A program made the translations under genes and the position numbers. Shown one piece after another: positions 13,401 to 25,400 of a stretch of DNA of 64,000 nt (positions are counted from its first letter, which is position 1; every line of letters begins with the position of its first letter). Under the pieces are notes generated by a model. The model ran no database searches. It was not told the origin of the DNA and saw nothing but the letters and a program-made list of their open reading frames with translations. Source of the stretch: Sclerurus mexicanus (Eukaryota > Chordata > Aves > Passeriformes > Furnariidae); NCBI GenBank assembly GCA_013396755.1, contig VWZF01003357.1, positions 256,873 to 320,872 on the forward strand, given 5' to 3'.

Positions 13401-16400
13401 CAGGATGGCCCCATGTCTTGTCTCATGGAACAGCCACCACAGGACCAGCTTTCCAGCCCTGGTCACACTGCTGGGCTTGATCTGGTGCTGCTTTGCCAGA
13501 CCTGCAATGAGCCACCCCAGCAGTGGCTGCTGCTTCCCTCTGGTCAAGGCTGAGCCATGCATTAAAAGGAGGAGCTAATCAGGTGGTTGTGAGTGTGAAG
13601 TTTGCCGTCTCCTGTGAGCGCTGTGGGGTTTGCTCTGCCACTGTGGGGTCGGAGGAGCAGCTCAAACCACATGTGCTGCCAGGGCAGCGGGCAGAGACCT
13701 GCCTGGGCACCTGACAATGTTGGGCTCCCAGCAGTGCCACACAGGATTGGTGCTGGTCATGGGCTCAGCTGCTCTCCAGTGGCCTCTGATCACAGGCAGG
13801 GAGGAGAGTATGCAGTGGGCTGACTGAGGTGCTTCCTGTGCCAGGGCACTGGGAATGGGAACTGACTGGATGAGCAGCTGAAGCTGAGCCTGACATGTTC
13901 CTGTCCTCATCCCTGCTGCACACAACTGCACTTCTGCCCAGTTCTTTGTGCATTTGGTCTGTCCCACCCTGGCAGCTGCTGTAAGGGATGTTTCTTGTTC
14001 CCATAGTGAACGGTCACCCACAGCTCCCTTCCTCAGGCTGTCTTCTGTCAGCCCCCTGGCCTGGACTGCTCTCAAGGAGCTGCGATCTCTGCTCATTAGC
14101 CTGGGTCTTTACCACAGGCACTCCTGCTACTACTCGAGCAGAGCTGGACTCTTGAATGCTGCTGTCTGGCCATACCTGCCACGGTCAAACATGCCAGGGA
14201 GGGAACCGAATTCCTTTCAGTGTTCAGTGCTGGAAAGTTTTCAGGAAGTGAAACTGCAGCAGGAAGGGCAGCTCTGTTCTCCTGGGCTGGAGAGAGCCTC
14301 AACACACGCAGCACCTCCCGGGAACGGTGCTCGTCTAACGGTCTTTTGCCTCGAGCTCTGCCCCATATGGAGCTGGCGCCCACTTCTTGGTGTTGCAGGC
14401 TGCAAGGCATCCTTAATTCCCTCTCCTTGCCCTGCCAGGACAATCCCTGTATCTGGGCAACAGGCAGGAGGTGGCCTGGGCATATGAGTTGCTCTGATCT
14501 CAGCAGAGTGGGGTCTGGAGTGTTCAGTCAAAGGCAGGACAGTGTTAGGGGCACGCACTGGGGCCAGCCACCTCTGCTCAGACCTGCATGGGCCTGTCAG
14601 CCTCTCATGGGCAGGGAAGGGGCATCCTCCCTGCTGAGCAGCATCTGCTCATTGTGGCCATTAGCCATGGAGGGACTCTGCCACACTGCACTGGGTGATG
14701 GGAGCCTCGTGGGGCTCCGGTTCCACCCGGGGCAGCTGCGTTTTCCAACTGTGGCATTGCTTCACTCGCTGCCTTTCTGTTCTCTCTGCAGCTGCCGAGC
14801 TTAAAAGCACTGAGTCTCTCCCCAATGTCGTCTACCTGGGAGTGCAAGGCACAGGACACCTTTGCCAGCAGCGAGGAGCAGGACGAGGTGCCCCACCAGG
14901 TGACAGTGACGGCTACGAACACGGGCAGCCAGTGCCAGTGCCCAAAGGAGGAGACCAGTGGAGCTCCGCAGAAGCGGACAAGCACCCAGAATGGGATGCA
15001 GGACAGTGGGGGCGGAGGCACAGGGGTGAAGAAGAAACGAAAGAAAAAGGATTTGGGAGAGCAGGAAGGGGGTGATAAAGCAGCTGTGGAGGTGAAACCA
15101 AAGAGGAGGAGAGAGCCTAAAGAACCAAAAGAGCCTAAAAAGACAAAGGATTCCAAGAAGCCGAAGGAGCCGAAACAGAGGGAGTTGGCCAAGAAGCCCC
15201 GGAAACCTCGTGAACCCAAAGCCCCGAAGGAGCCTAAAGACAAGAAGAGCGGTGCTGAGCCTGCCCCCAGAGCAAGACCCAAGAAGAGCAGGTGGGTGGT
15301 GGTGTGGCCATGTGTCTGTGCCTGGTGTGGACAGGGCTGTGGGCTCACAGGAGCTGCAGCCCAGAGAGCTGGGTGTGCAGGCTGCCTGTGCTGAAGGGTG
15401 GACGTGCCAGCTGGGTGAACTCTCTGGCCACGCACACACAGGACAGGCAGGTGCCCTCTTGGTGATGAGACCCTGCAAGACCCCAGATCCGTAAGAGCAC
15501 CAAAGAATCTTGGCCTCTCCTTGGTTTGGCCTTTATGCCAAGTGTCTGGGGCCAAAGGGACCTCAGGGTGGCATCCCAGCAGGACAACAAAGTGCTGTGT
15601 GGCAGAGGGCCTGTCATACCTGTTTTGTATTTGAGTGAGAAAAACCTGACCCTGGACTCCGTACAGGTGAGGGCCCCCACACGCCCAGGGGCTGGCAGTC
15701 TGCCTTCCCTCAGCTCAGGTCTGGGAGGATGGTGGAGCACATCCCATCCTGTCTCCCTCTCTTGGGTGGCAGGACCTGCCCCTCCTTGCAGCTGTGGAGC
15801 TGTGCTGGCGGCTGAGGCCAGCAGTGGGGGGAGGCCTGAGGACTCCTTGTGCTGCACAGCCCAACACCTCCGGTAATTCCTCATCCTGTTAATTAACAGG
15901 CTGATTGGCCAGAATGTCTGATTTCTTTTTAATTGGGGATGTGTGCAGATAGCAGAGCAGGTCTCAACAGCACCAATATAATTTGGTTTACTGTTGTGGA
16001 CTGGTAAGAATAAGTGTTTTTGGAGAGTCCTGTACAAAGCAGGCCTATCAGTTGGAGCTGGGCCCTCCTTGTGTGCTGTAGATAATCCATAATCCCTCGT
16101 GTACTGTAAATAATCCATATTTGCACTGTAAATGCAATTAGTATAGGAGCCAGCTGGGAATTTTTAAGCAAAATCTTTCTTTGTTAGAAAACATAAATTT
16201 GGTAGATCTTCTTGAGGACACTTCCCTGGAAATGGTCACCTGAATGGACTTCTTAGGGTCTGTGGGATCTGCCCACAGGGCACGTGTGCAGGCTGAGGAC
16301 CGAGCCCTGGGTCTTCCACAGCCCTGCTTCTTCAGAGCTCACTGACAACCGCGTCCTGGAGAGGCCAGGGCTGCACAGCTGGCACCAGGGTGCTCTTTAG

Positions 16401-19400
16401 TGCCATTGGTGCGGGCTGGTGGTGGGCAGGAGGTGTGGGTAGCTTACCAGAGTGAGAGCCAGGTGCCATGTCCCCAGCAGGTCCCTGAGTTCTGGTCTCC
16501 CTTGAGCCTGGGGCTCTGCACATATTTGTTGTCCTGGGCTGTTGAGCCAGAGCAGATAGGGGATGGGTGGATCAAATGGACAATGTCAGGAGGGTGAGGA
16601 AAGGGCTCCTCCAGGCCCCAAAGAGAGCTGCAGCAGGGAGATGAAGGTGAAGAGGGAAGGAGAGGGGCTGCCGGCAAAAAAGGGAAGGGTGAAGCCCGTG
16701 TAAATGCAGCATTGGTTCCCAAGGAGGTTCCTGGGATGAGGGATGCAGCTAGCATTTTCCTAATGATACCTCTGCTCCATACTGGCAATTCACAGAGGTC
16801 TGCACCTGCAACCGTAACTGTGGGACCAGACCAAAGCAGGGGAAACGTGGGAAAGAGGAGACCATGGAGGCTTGTGCTCCCGAAGGTATTCATGGCTCTA
16901 GTAGGAGCTTGTGGCCACCCTGGCCGGCCCTTTGGCTGCCAGCAGTACCTTCACAAGGTGCTGAGAATCACGGGGCAGCCCATGACCATGTGACCTGCCA
17001 TGGTGGCTGGAGATGGAATCATGTCAGGGCAACCCCAGCTACAGAGCTGGAAACCCTGGCCCAGCAGGGGCTGGATGTACCAGGAGAGGCTGAAGGTGAT
17101 CCACTTGCTGTGCTGGACACCAGGAGGGCACTAGTGAAGAGCCCACTTCATGCAAAACAGACCATTTAATATAACTGTAACACATCATGCAGCCAGAAGA
17201 AGCTGTGTGTGGGAGTCTGGGAGTTCCACACAGCTCCGTGCATTCCTGGTGCTCTGTCCCAGTGGAGCCTGAGCCTGTGGTTCTTCCTCCCGCTCACCTG
17301 CACCTTCTGGGAGGACCTAGTCCTGATGCTTGGAAAGTCCAGCCCATGGGTCCTCCTTGCAGCTCGCCCACCTCTGCAGCCTCTCTTCAAGCCTCTTCTC
17401 AGACTTGCTTCAGCCTCTGGGTCAGCAAACCCAGCTGTGGGAGTGTCAGGTGGAAGCTCTGCAGGGAGCAGAGCTGTGTGTGCCACTGCACCTCCTGCCC
17501 TGGATGGAGCTGGGAATGTGTCTGGGGGCCTCCGGTAGTGTAGGGAGGGCAGAGGAGAGCAGCAGGCAGGGTCAGTACTCCATGCAGATGGAATGATTGC
17601 TGGGAGTCCTCTAAGTGGCAGATAATGGTAGCATAATTTCTTCTAAATTATTTCTAATCATAGTCAACGACTGGTTCATGAATGAAGCAGTTGTTAATTG
17701 TGACTTACAAATCAATATCTTGGGAATTATTACTCAGTGGAAGCAGTGCTCACAGAGCATTTTCAGGGCCTCTAATTGAAGCATGGATGCCTGGCCAGGG
17801 CATTTTTGCCCTGAACAGCAGATTTTTACCCTTTTTTTTGCCAGTCCCAGGCAAGCACTGATTTTTTTCATTAAATGGAGCTAAAACCTTGACATAGCTT
17901 TGAAAGTAACCATTCTTCTGACACTGTGCAGGTCCGGGATGTGGAGGGGACGGATGGAGGGTTTGGGAGTGAGGAAGTGGGTTTTGCTCAGCCTCAGGAC
18001 AGGCAGCAGTGCTTTGGAGTCTTAACTGTGTTTCTTGCAGAGAATAAGGATGGACAGGCTTGTTGGGAGCTGTTATTTGTTACCTTGGTGTGTCCTGGTC
18101 TCATTCCCTCGTACAGGCAGGTTGTGCTGGGTGCCACGGGGGTGCAGGTGGCCCTTACCCTGAGAACGTGTGTCTTAGTTCAAAGGAGGACTAAGATATC
18201 AATGTTGACCAGGAAAAAAAAATAATCCCTCTCTCTTTAAATTTAGAAAAGAAACAAAACTTTAATTAGGAAATATATATATATATGGAAAAGGATAACA
18301 GTTCTCAATCACAATACACTTATATGTATCTCCAGAAAAAAAACAAAACCAAACCCCAACAGTTTATGATAAAATCTTCCCCCTTCCCAAACGACAAGNT
18401 GAGAACGTGCCACGGGGCTGGGCTCATCTTTGCGTGTTTTTCGGGAAGGTGGTGGGGTTCACGAGAGCAGAGCCCAAATCCCCTCTGTGACCACCTGCCA
18501 TGATGGACCATTGCAGCCATGGGAGTCGGACCTGCATCCTTCTGTGTTCATGGCCGTCACAGAGCTTACCTTCCTCCAGCTGAAAGCACAGTTCAGTGTC
18601 TGCTCAGCTGTTGTCTTGGGAAGGGACTCAGTGATATGGCTCAGGAAGAAGAATCATGAGCTGGAGCACCTTGTGCCTCAGCACTTGTGTAAAGATTTAC
18701 TGAGGTCTGGCAGGGCTCTGTAGCACATACAAGAAGTGGCCAGCAGTGTGGCCAGTGCTCCTCAGACTGGGCTAGGTTTGTCTCTGGGGTGCCTCTGGAG
18801 CTGATGAACTTTATTTCTGACTTCTGTCAGGACAGGACATGTTTAGGAGTGCTGTGATTAGAGCAGGCATCTTGCTGCCCTGGCCTGCTGGAGTTGGTCG
18901 TGGGGAGGTCCTCTTTGTGCCTGCACTGGACCCCATGAGCTGAACCCCAACTCCTACAGCCCCTGTGGGGGTGTTCCCCTCGCTGGCGGGAGCCCCCAGG
19001 CAGGGCAGGTGGACCTGCCAGTACTGGAACTGGATGGAGAAATACTTGGTGATGATCAATGAACATCACAAACTGGGGATCCCCAGTGCTGGGGGAGGCC
19101 CCAGGAGCCTTGAGGTGCCTCTGGGGGATCCAGTCGGAGCAGAGCCCTGTGTGGGTGCCTGCTGGGTCTCCCCTGGGATACCTAGGACAAGATCTAACTA
19201 TCAGTCTGCCTTGGCAGCAAGGACACCCCTGTGGAGAAGAAGAAGAAAGGGAAGAGGAAAAATGAGATACCAGTGAACAGTTTGGATTTGGATCAGGATC
19301 TCCTGAGCCCATCTGTACAGAGCCCAGAGGAGTCTGCAGAGTCGGCTGACAGTCAGGTATGTCCAAAGCCCTCAGCTGGCTGCTGGCAGAAATCCCAGCT

Positions 19401-22400
19401 GCCACCGAGTGGGAGAAGAATTGGGCCCCTGGGCATAGTGATAAGAGTTCAGCAGTGTGGCTCCAGGGCCAGGTTCTACCCGCCTGAAGTGGCCCAGGGT
19501 TGTGTGCACATCCCTCAGCCTTGAGTGTCCCTCTCCACCATGACTTCAGGCAGCTCCCGTTTCCTGGCACAGCACAAAGAGGCAGGTTAGCCCTGCAGTG
19601 TGGGGACCTGCATGCTCTGCATCTCTGCAGGGCTCCCCTGCCTCACGTCTTGGGGACTGATGGGACTGTGGTGGATCAGGATGGAGACCTTGGCACCAAA
19701 GTGATGGGTTATCTACAAGGAGAGCCAGTTCTCCCCATCACTTCCATCCCACTGGGACAGTGAATGGCCTGGACATCTAGCAGCCCTAGGGCTTTCTCTC
19801 TGCCTCTCAAGCAAGGAGGAGATACTCAGTCTGCCCATGTTCCCTGACACTGCCTTTTTCATCCTGTACACAGAAACGGCGCTCAGGACGGCAGGTGAAG
19901 AGGAGGAAGTACAATGAGGACCTGGATTTCAAGGTTGTGGATGATGACGGCGAGACAATTGCTGTGCTGGGAGCTGGGCGAACCTCCGCGCTCTCTGCCT
20001 CTACTCTGGCGTGGCAGGCAGAGGTAGTGCTGGGTGTGGGATGGGGAGTGTGGGATCTGCCTCGTGCAGGGTGTCCCAAGGGTGTTAGTGCTGAGGTTCA
20101 AGCAAGTGGGGGTCCCAGCTCAAGGATGGGGTGAGAGTGTGCCTGTCTGGAAGGGTGCAGGCTGGCATTGCAGGAACTGTAAGATGGGCAAGAGTGTGGG
20201 TCCAACTGATCCCCTCTTGCTGGGAGACTGGGACCTCTGGAACATGTCACATAGCTGGACATGTCCCTGAAGAAGTGACCCAACCACTGCCCATGCCTAA
20301 CTTTGGCTCTGGTCTCTGTAGCTCCTATGATTAGTATATTATTTTGTCTCTGCCAGCTTTATAGGCTTTGTAGGCACCAGGTCCTAATTTTCTGCCCTCG
20401 CTGCTCTCCATTAGTGCGTCCGAGCAAAGTGATACCAGCCTGACACTTGCCAGCTGAGCTGACCTGCCAGGCAGGATCTGGGTGGCGTGGCAGGGGCCAG
20501 CGGGTGCCGCTGCAGTTTGAACCTTGCTGTCCTGCCACCTATTCCCACTAGTTTAGTGCTGGCTCCTGGTGGGTGCTGGTAGCTCCTTCCTGCCTGTCTG
20601 TGACAGTGTGTTGGATCCTGCAGCTCATTCCATCTTCATGTCCATTGCTAACAAAGCTGCCAGATATTAATAACGGTCACTAGTTGTTCTCATAGCATTC
20701 CTGTAACCCTCTCTAGTCCCCTTTTCCCAAAGCTTTGGTGGGTATTAGTCAGCTCTGTTGTTCAACCATGAGATAAGCCCTAGCCTGATGATTCCTGGCT
20801 GGCCTGGGGCTGCTGCACACCCACAGGAGATGCTGAGGTGCTGCTTCAGCTCAGCTGGACTCCTGGCAGCATCTTTCCAAGTGAGACTTTTCAAGCAGCA
20901 GATAGGTATGAGCTGCCTCCCTGTTCTCCTCTCAGTTCTGAACTTCCACCTCATATTGTTCTGCTCCAGGTGAGTTATTAAGGTTGTTATCCAATGGCAG
21001 CCAGGCTGGGTGGCTACTCTGGGGCCCGTCCCGCCTTCACAGCTGGGCCTGCCCATGGCTGCTCCCAGAGTCACAACTGAGCTGGCAGGGCAGGATGTGA
21101 GTGCTGCAACAGTGGGGTTGCTCTCCCCATGGCCTGGACTTGCAGCTTTCCCCCTGGATCCTGGCCACAGGCCTCAGAAGCTCTTTGGAGCAGTGCAGGG
21201 CTCCTTCAGCAGCTTTCAGGCAGCCAGCAGTGAGCCATGGACCAGTGCAAGGGTTGTGGATTAGCGTGGGAGCTCTAAGGTCCAGGGCAGTGAAAGCGAC
21301 TGCCATGTGCCCCTGTGCCAGGCAGGGTCAAGCAGAGTCCAGCAGTGCCAAGGTGGATGCCTGGGCACAGGGAAACAGGCACTGCTAAGGGATCCAGTCA
21401 GACCTGCTGTTCCCCTGCTCAGTGTGTTTGCCTTGGACCAGATTCTGCCTCCTTGTGAAGAGTCCTTCTTTCTGCTCTACACTTTGCTCCTCCTGCTGCT
21501 ATGCCATCTCCCAGACAGGGCGGAACCGATATTTCTAATGCTCAAGCAAGCTCCATGTTTTTGGTGTCTGTCCTCTCCCCTGAATCTTCCTGTGCCTCTG
21601 GTCTGCAGCACAAACAGGCATAAGCCCAGCTCTCATGTCCCTTGGCTTTTCATGGGGCTGGTCCTGGCACAGACACAGCCAGGAGAGCCTCCCCCTCCCT
21701 GCTCTCAGGGCTGGCAGCTAGACAGCATTAGGGCCATCTCCAGCAAAGCCTGTTTGCTCAGAGAGAGGGGCTGTGCTGGGAGCCCAGGGCTGTGAGCAGA
21801 GAGTGTCTGCAGCCTCAAGGCGTGATGGTCTCAGGGCAGAGTCGAAGCCTGCAGAGGGAAATAGGCAGCACTTTGAACCTGCCAGGAAGAGCTGCATGGA
21901 CAGCGGTAGGGTGAGATGCTGTTGCCCGTGTCCTGAGGCCATAGGTAGGCGGCAGCAACGGAGAGTGCATATGGCAGGGCCCGACAGCCCTGCTCTCCTG
22001 GGGTCCTTGGGGCCATACAGCACTATGGAGCTGTATAAATGCCAAGGCATGTCCCAGATCTGGTATGGAGAGTGCCTGGGAGCAGAAATGCACATGTTCT
22101 TCCTTCCTTGAGTCTCAGAGCAGAAGTGGCCAAGCTCCTTCCTCTTCTGGGAGACTTTCCACCCTGTCCAGCTGCCCTGGTGTAGCTGGAAGGACCCACA
22201 TAGCAAACCCAACAGTGCTGTGGCCTAGCTTTCCCAGGGACAATGGGCAGAGGTGCTGCTGGGCTGGCAGCACTTACACCCTTGCCTCCAGCAAGGGCTC
22301 CCCAAGCACAGTTCTCCCAGCTGCCAGTGCCAGCTCTGTCTGCCCAGGTGGTGGACTGGGAGAGGAGCAAGTAGCTGGTCTGTGCTGTGAGACTTCCAGG

Positions 22401-25400
22401 GGCATGTGATGAGCTGGGAAAACAGCTCTCCTCTCCTGTCCCCAGGAGCCTCCTGAGGATGATGCCAATATCATTGAGAAGATCCTTGCTTCCAGGATGG
22501 TACAGAAAGAGGTGAGTAGCAAAGATGACAGTGGAGCTGGAGGTCCCTGGGTGGAGGAGAGATGGGTGGGACCTGGCTGCCCTGTGCAGCAGGGACATGA
22601 GATGTCATGAGCAAGGAATGGACATGCTGTTCCTTCCTCTTGCTCTCATGGTAGAGCGCTGGGGTATGCCCACCTTTCTGGGCTGTGGATCAGTGTGGTG
22701 CTTCTCCTGTCTGGGGTACCAGAAAGCCTGTGGAGAGGAGTCAGGCCTGGGCTGATGCCCAGGAGGTGTTTGAGTCCCCCATGGTCAAGGGTGGTCTCAC
22801 ACCATGTTCTTAAGGGCTATTGTGCCTCTGGGGCAGCAGCACCAGAAGTGCCTGGCTGTCCTCGCCGTCCCTGGGACTCAGTCCCTGTATCCTGTGGCCA
22901 GAGAGGGGATGGGTGCCTGCGCCCAGATCACAGAGCATGCCTCCCCAATTTCTGCACAGGCTCTGACTGTTGCTGACTCTCCTTGGTTTCAGGCTCATCC
23001 TGGAGGCCTGGCATTTGAGACAGAGGAGTTCTACGTCAAGTACAGGAACTTGTACGTGTGGTATTGTGATGCTTTGTGTTGTGGGCCCTGTGCACACAGG
23101 ATCAAGGACTCCCACCTCAGTCCCATCCTCAACTGCAGCCCCAGCATCCCTGTTTTCCAACCTCTGTCCTCCTGAGCCAGCCATGGTTGTGGGGAGCAGG
23201 GAAGCTGCTGAAGCTTCAGTGCTTGGTCTTGGCCTGGTCCTGGGTCACACTTTTCCCCGGTTTAGGGTGCTATAGGTGTGGGCTGGGCATTCTCTGGATC
23301 GCTGGGAGGACCCTGCTGCTCCGTGTGGTGGATGGGATTGGCACCGAAAGCCTTTTAGGCACATTTTGTTGATTTTTTTTCCTCCATTGCAGCTCCTATC
23401 TCCACTGTAAGTGGGCAACTCTGGAGGAGCTGGAGAAGGACCCAAGGATCTCCCAAAAGATAAAGCGCTTCCGGAACAAGCAGGCTCAGATGAAACATAT
23501 TTTTACAGAGGTGAGAGTAGAGCACAGTGAGCTGTGGTGCCCACCCCTGAACCTGCTGCGGTGGCTGAGCAGCCCAGAGGCTGAGTGCTGTCCCTGACAC
23601 CTCCCTGCCCAGGCCAGACCAGCTCCAGGGCCAAAGGCGCTAGGGCTAAAGCTGAGGATCTGTGACAGTGCCCTGGACACCTGTGGTGTCACTGGCAGAA
23701 TTATAAGCAGGGTGACAAGTGTCACTTGCCAGGCATTGCCAGCTCTGGAAGTGTTGCTCAGTGGGTGGGAGGAGGCATCATGTGGGATAGGGGGTGCTTC
23801 TGTGGTGCAGCAGAGAGGCTATGCAGAGAGGGAGCTATAAATATATGGGCTTAGAGCTGCTCCTGCCTGTGCTGCTCTATAAGCAGATTAATCTTGCTTA
23901 GTATGGAAGGTGTTCTATAATTTATCTTGCTGCTCCAGAGATAGTTGTTGTATCTCCTCAAACTGCCCCTTACAGGCATAAATCAGGCCAGTAGGCTATG
24001 AAAATTTCTCCATTGTAGCCGGAAAGCTGGGGGCGTGTGTCAAATTTCTCATTCTTGAGTCTGTTTGTGGTCTTTCTCAGGATGCAGGGAAAAAGCATGT
24101 GTTGGAATGCACTGTACCACTGACAGTTCATCAAGGAGCACATGCTCTTTTCCTGTGACTAACTGGGCTTGGGGAGCTGTGAGCACAGAAGCCTGTTTTT
24201 TCTCCTTCCCAAGTGCTAGGCCATGTGTCTGTCCAAGGTCTACTGCTATGTGGGGCGAGAGGGAGGCAGAGACCAAGGGGTCACCCCTTGCAGGAGTGGT
24301 GTTCTGTGTATGGCTCTGTTCTGTGGCAGTCACAGCTCTGGATGCTGCACATCAGTTGGAGGAGACAACTCAGGACTTGTACCTTGGGGCCAAATAGGCT
24401 GGAGAGGACATTCCTGCCTATCAGCAAGGGCAGCACAGAGCCTGTTACTGCTCTAAAGGAAGAGCTTTGCCTTCTGTGGGGCTCCCGCATCCTCCGTGCC
24501 CAGAGACAGATGTCTTTACCTGCATCCAGGGCACTTGGTGTGCTGCACACAGCTAGCAGCATCCTGGGGACAGATGCCCTGCAGCTATTTACTCGTGTCC
24601 ACCATCTGTTTAACCCTGGAATCACCTTGAACTTAGCTCCCTTTTCACTGTTTGCTGTCACAGCCTGATGAGGATTTGTTCAACCCGGACTACGTGGAGG
24701 TAGATCGAATTCTGGAGGTGGCTCACACAAAGGACCCGGACACTGGAGAGGTGAGTGACTGCATCACTTACTTGCCCCATGGAGGGAGGGAGGGAGGAAG
24801 AGAGACTTGGCAGGAGACCCAGTCCCACAGTGTGCATTGTGGGTCATCTCAGAGCACCCTGAGCCTTCCCAGCCTTTCCCTGTGCAGCCTGAGCCCTGTT
24901 CCCAAGGATCCTTGGCACAGGGTAGATGGAGGGCTGGTGACCTCTGTCTCTGAGCCTGTCTCTCCATGCTGCAGGAGGTGACTCACTACTTGGTGAAGTG
25001 GTGCTCACTGCCCTACGAGGAGAGTACCTGGGAGCTGGAGGAGGATGTTGACCCAGGGAAGATTAAAGAGTTTGAAGCCCTCCAAATCCCTCCCGAAATC
25101 AAGCACATGGTAACGTACCCAGAGGTAACGTACCCAGCTGGCAGCTCGCTGCCCTGGGCACAGGGACTGGCTGTGTCTTGCCACGGTCCAGCAGTGCTGA
25201 CTTTGTCCCTGGTGCTGCAGTGCAAGCCCCATATCCTCCCCTCTGGGTGGGTTAGTTATCAAAGTCTGAGTGTGGGCTCTGGAGGCCAAGACCTTGCTGT
25301 TACTCAGCTCTCAGTGACTGCTCTGAAGCATTGTCCTGATGCACAGCCCCAACAGCAGGATCTGGCCTCTCTGAGCATTGGCCTCTCCCATGGATCTTGC

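Larger units (their letters stand above)
4408..14791. other. CHD6 intron 1 (10.4 kb)
   Basis: The largest intron in the window. It holds a probable old CR1 remnant and a clear CR1 fragment, plus a pyrimidine-rich stretch at 8340-8550 with loosely repeated GTCCTACTGG/CATCCTGGTG phrases. The longest open frame, 347 codons at 7279-8322, has no recognisable protein features. Confidence 0.85.
15292..19217. other. CHD6 intron 2 (3.9 kb)
   Basis: Contains the palindrome, the two AT-rich candidate elements and the N-bearing insertion described separately. Otherwise no gene or repeat recognised. Confidence 0.85.

Noticed and set aside
14605..15555. 316-codon open frame on the minus strand across exon 2
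   Set aside because: It is the antisense of the lysine/glutamate-rich CHD6 exon 2. AAG/GAG codons give no stops when read in reverse.
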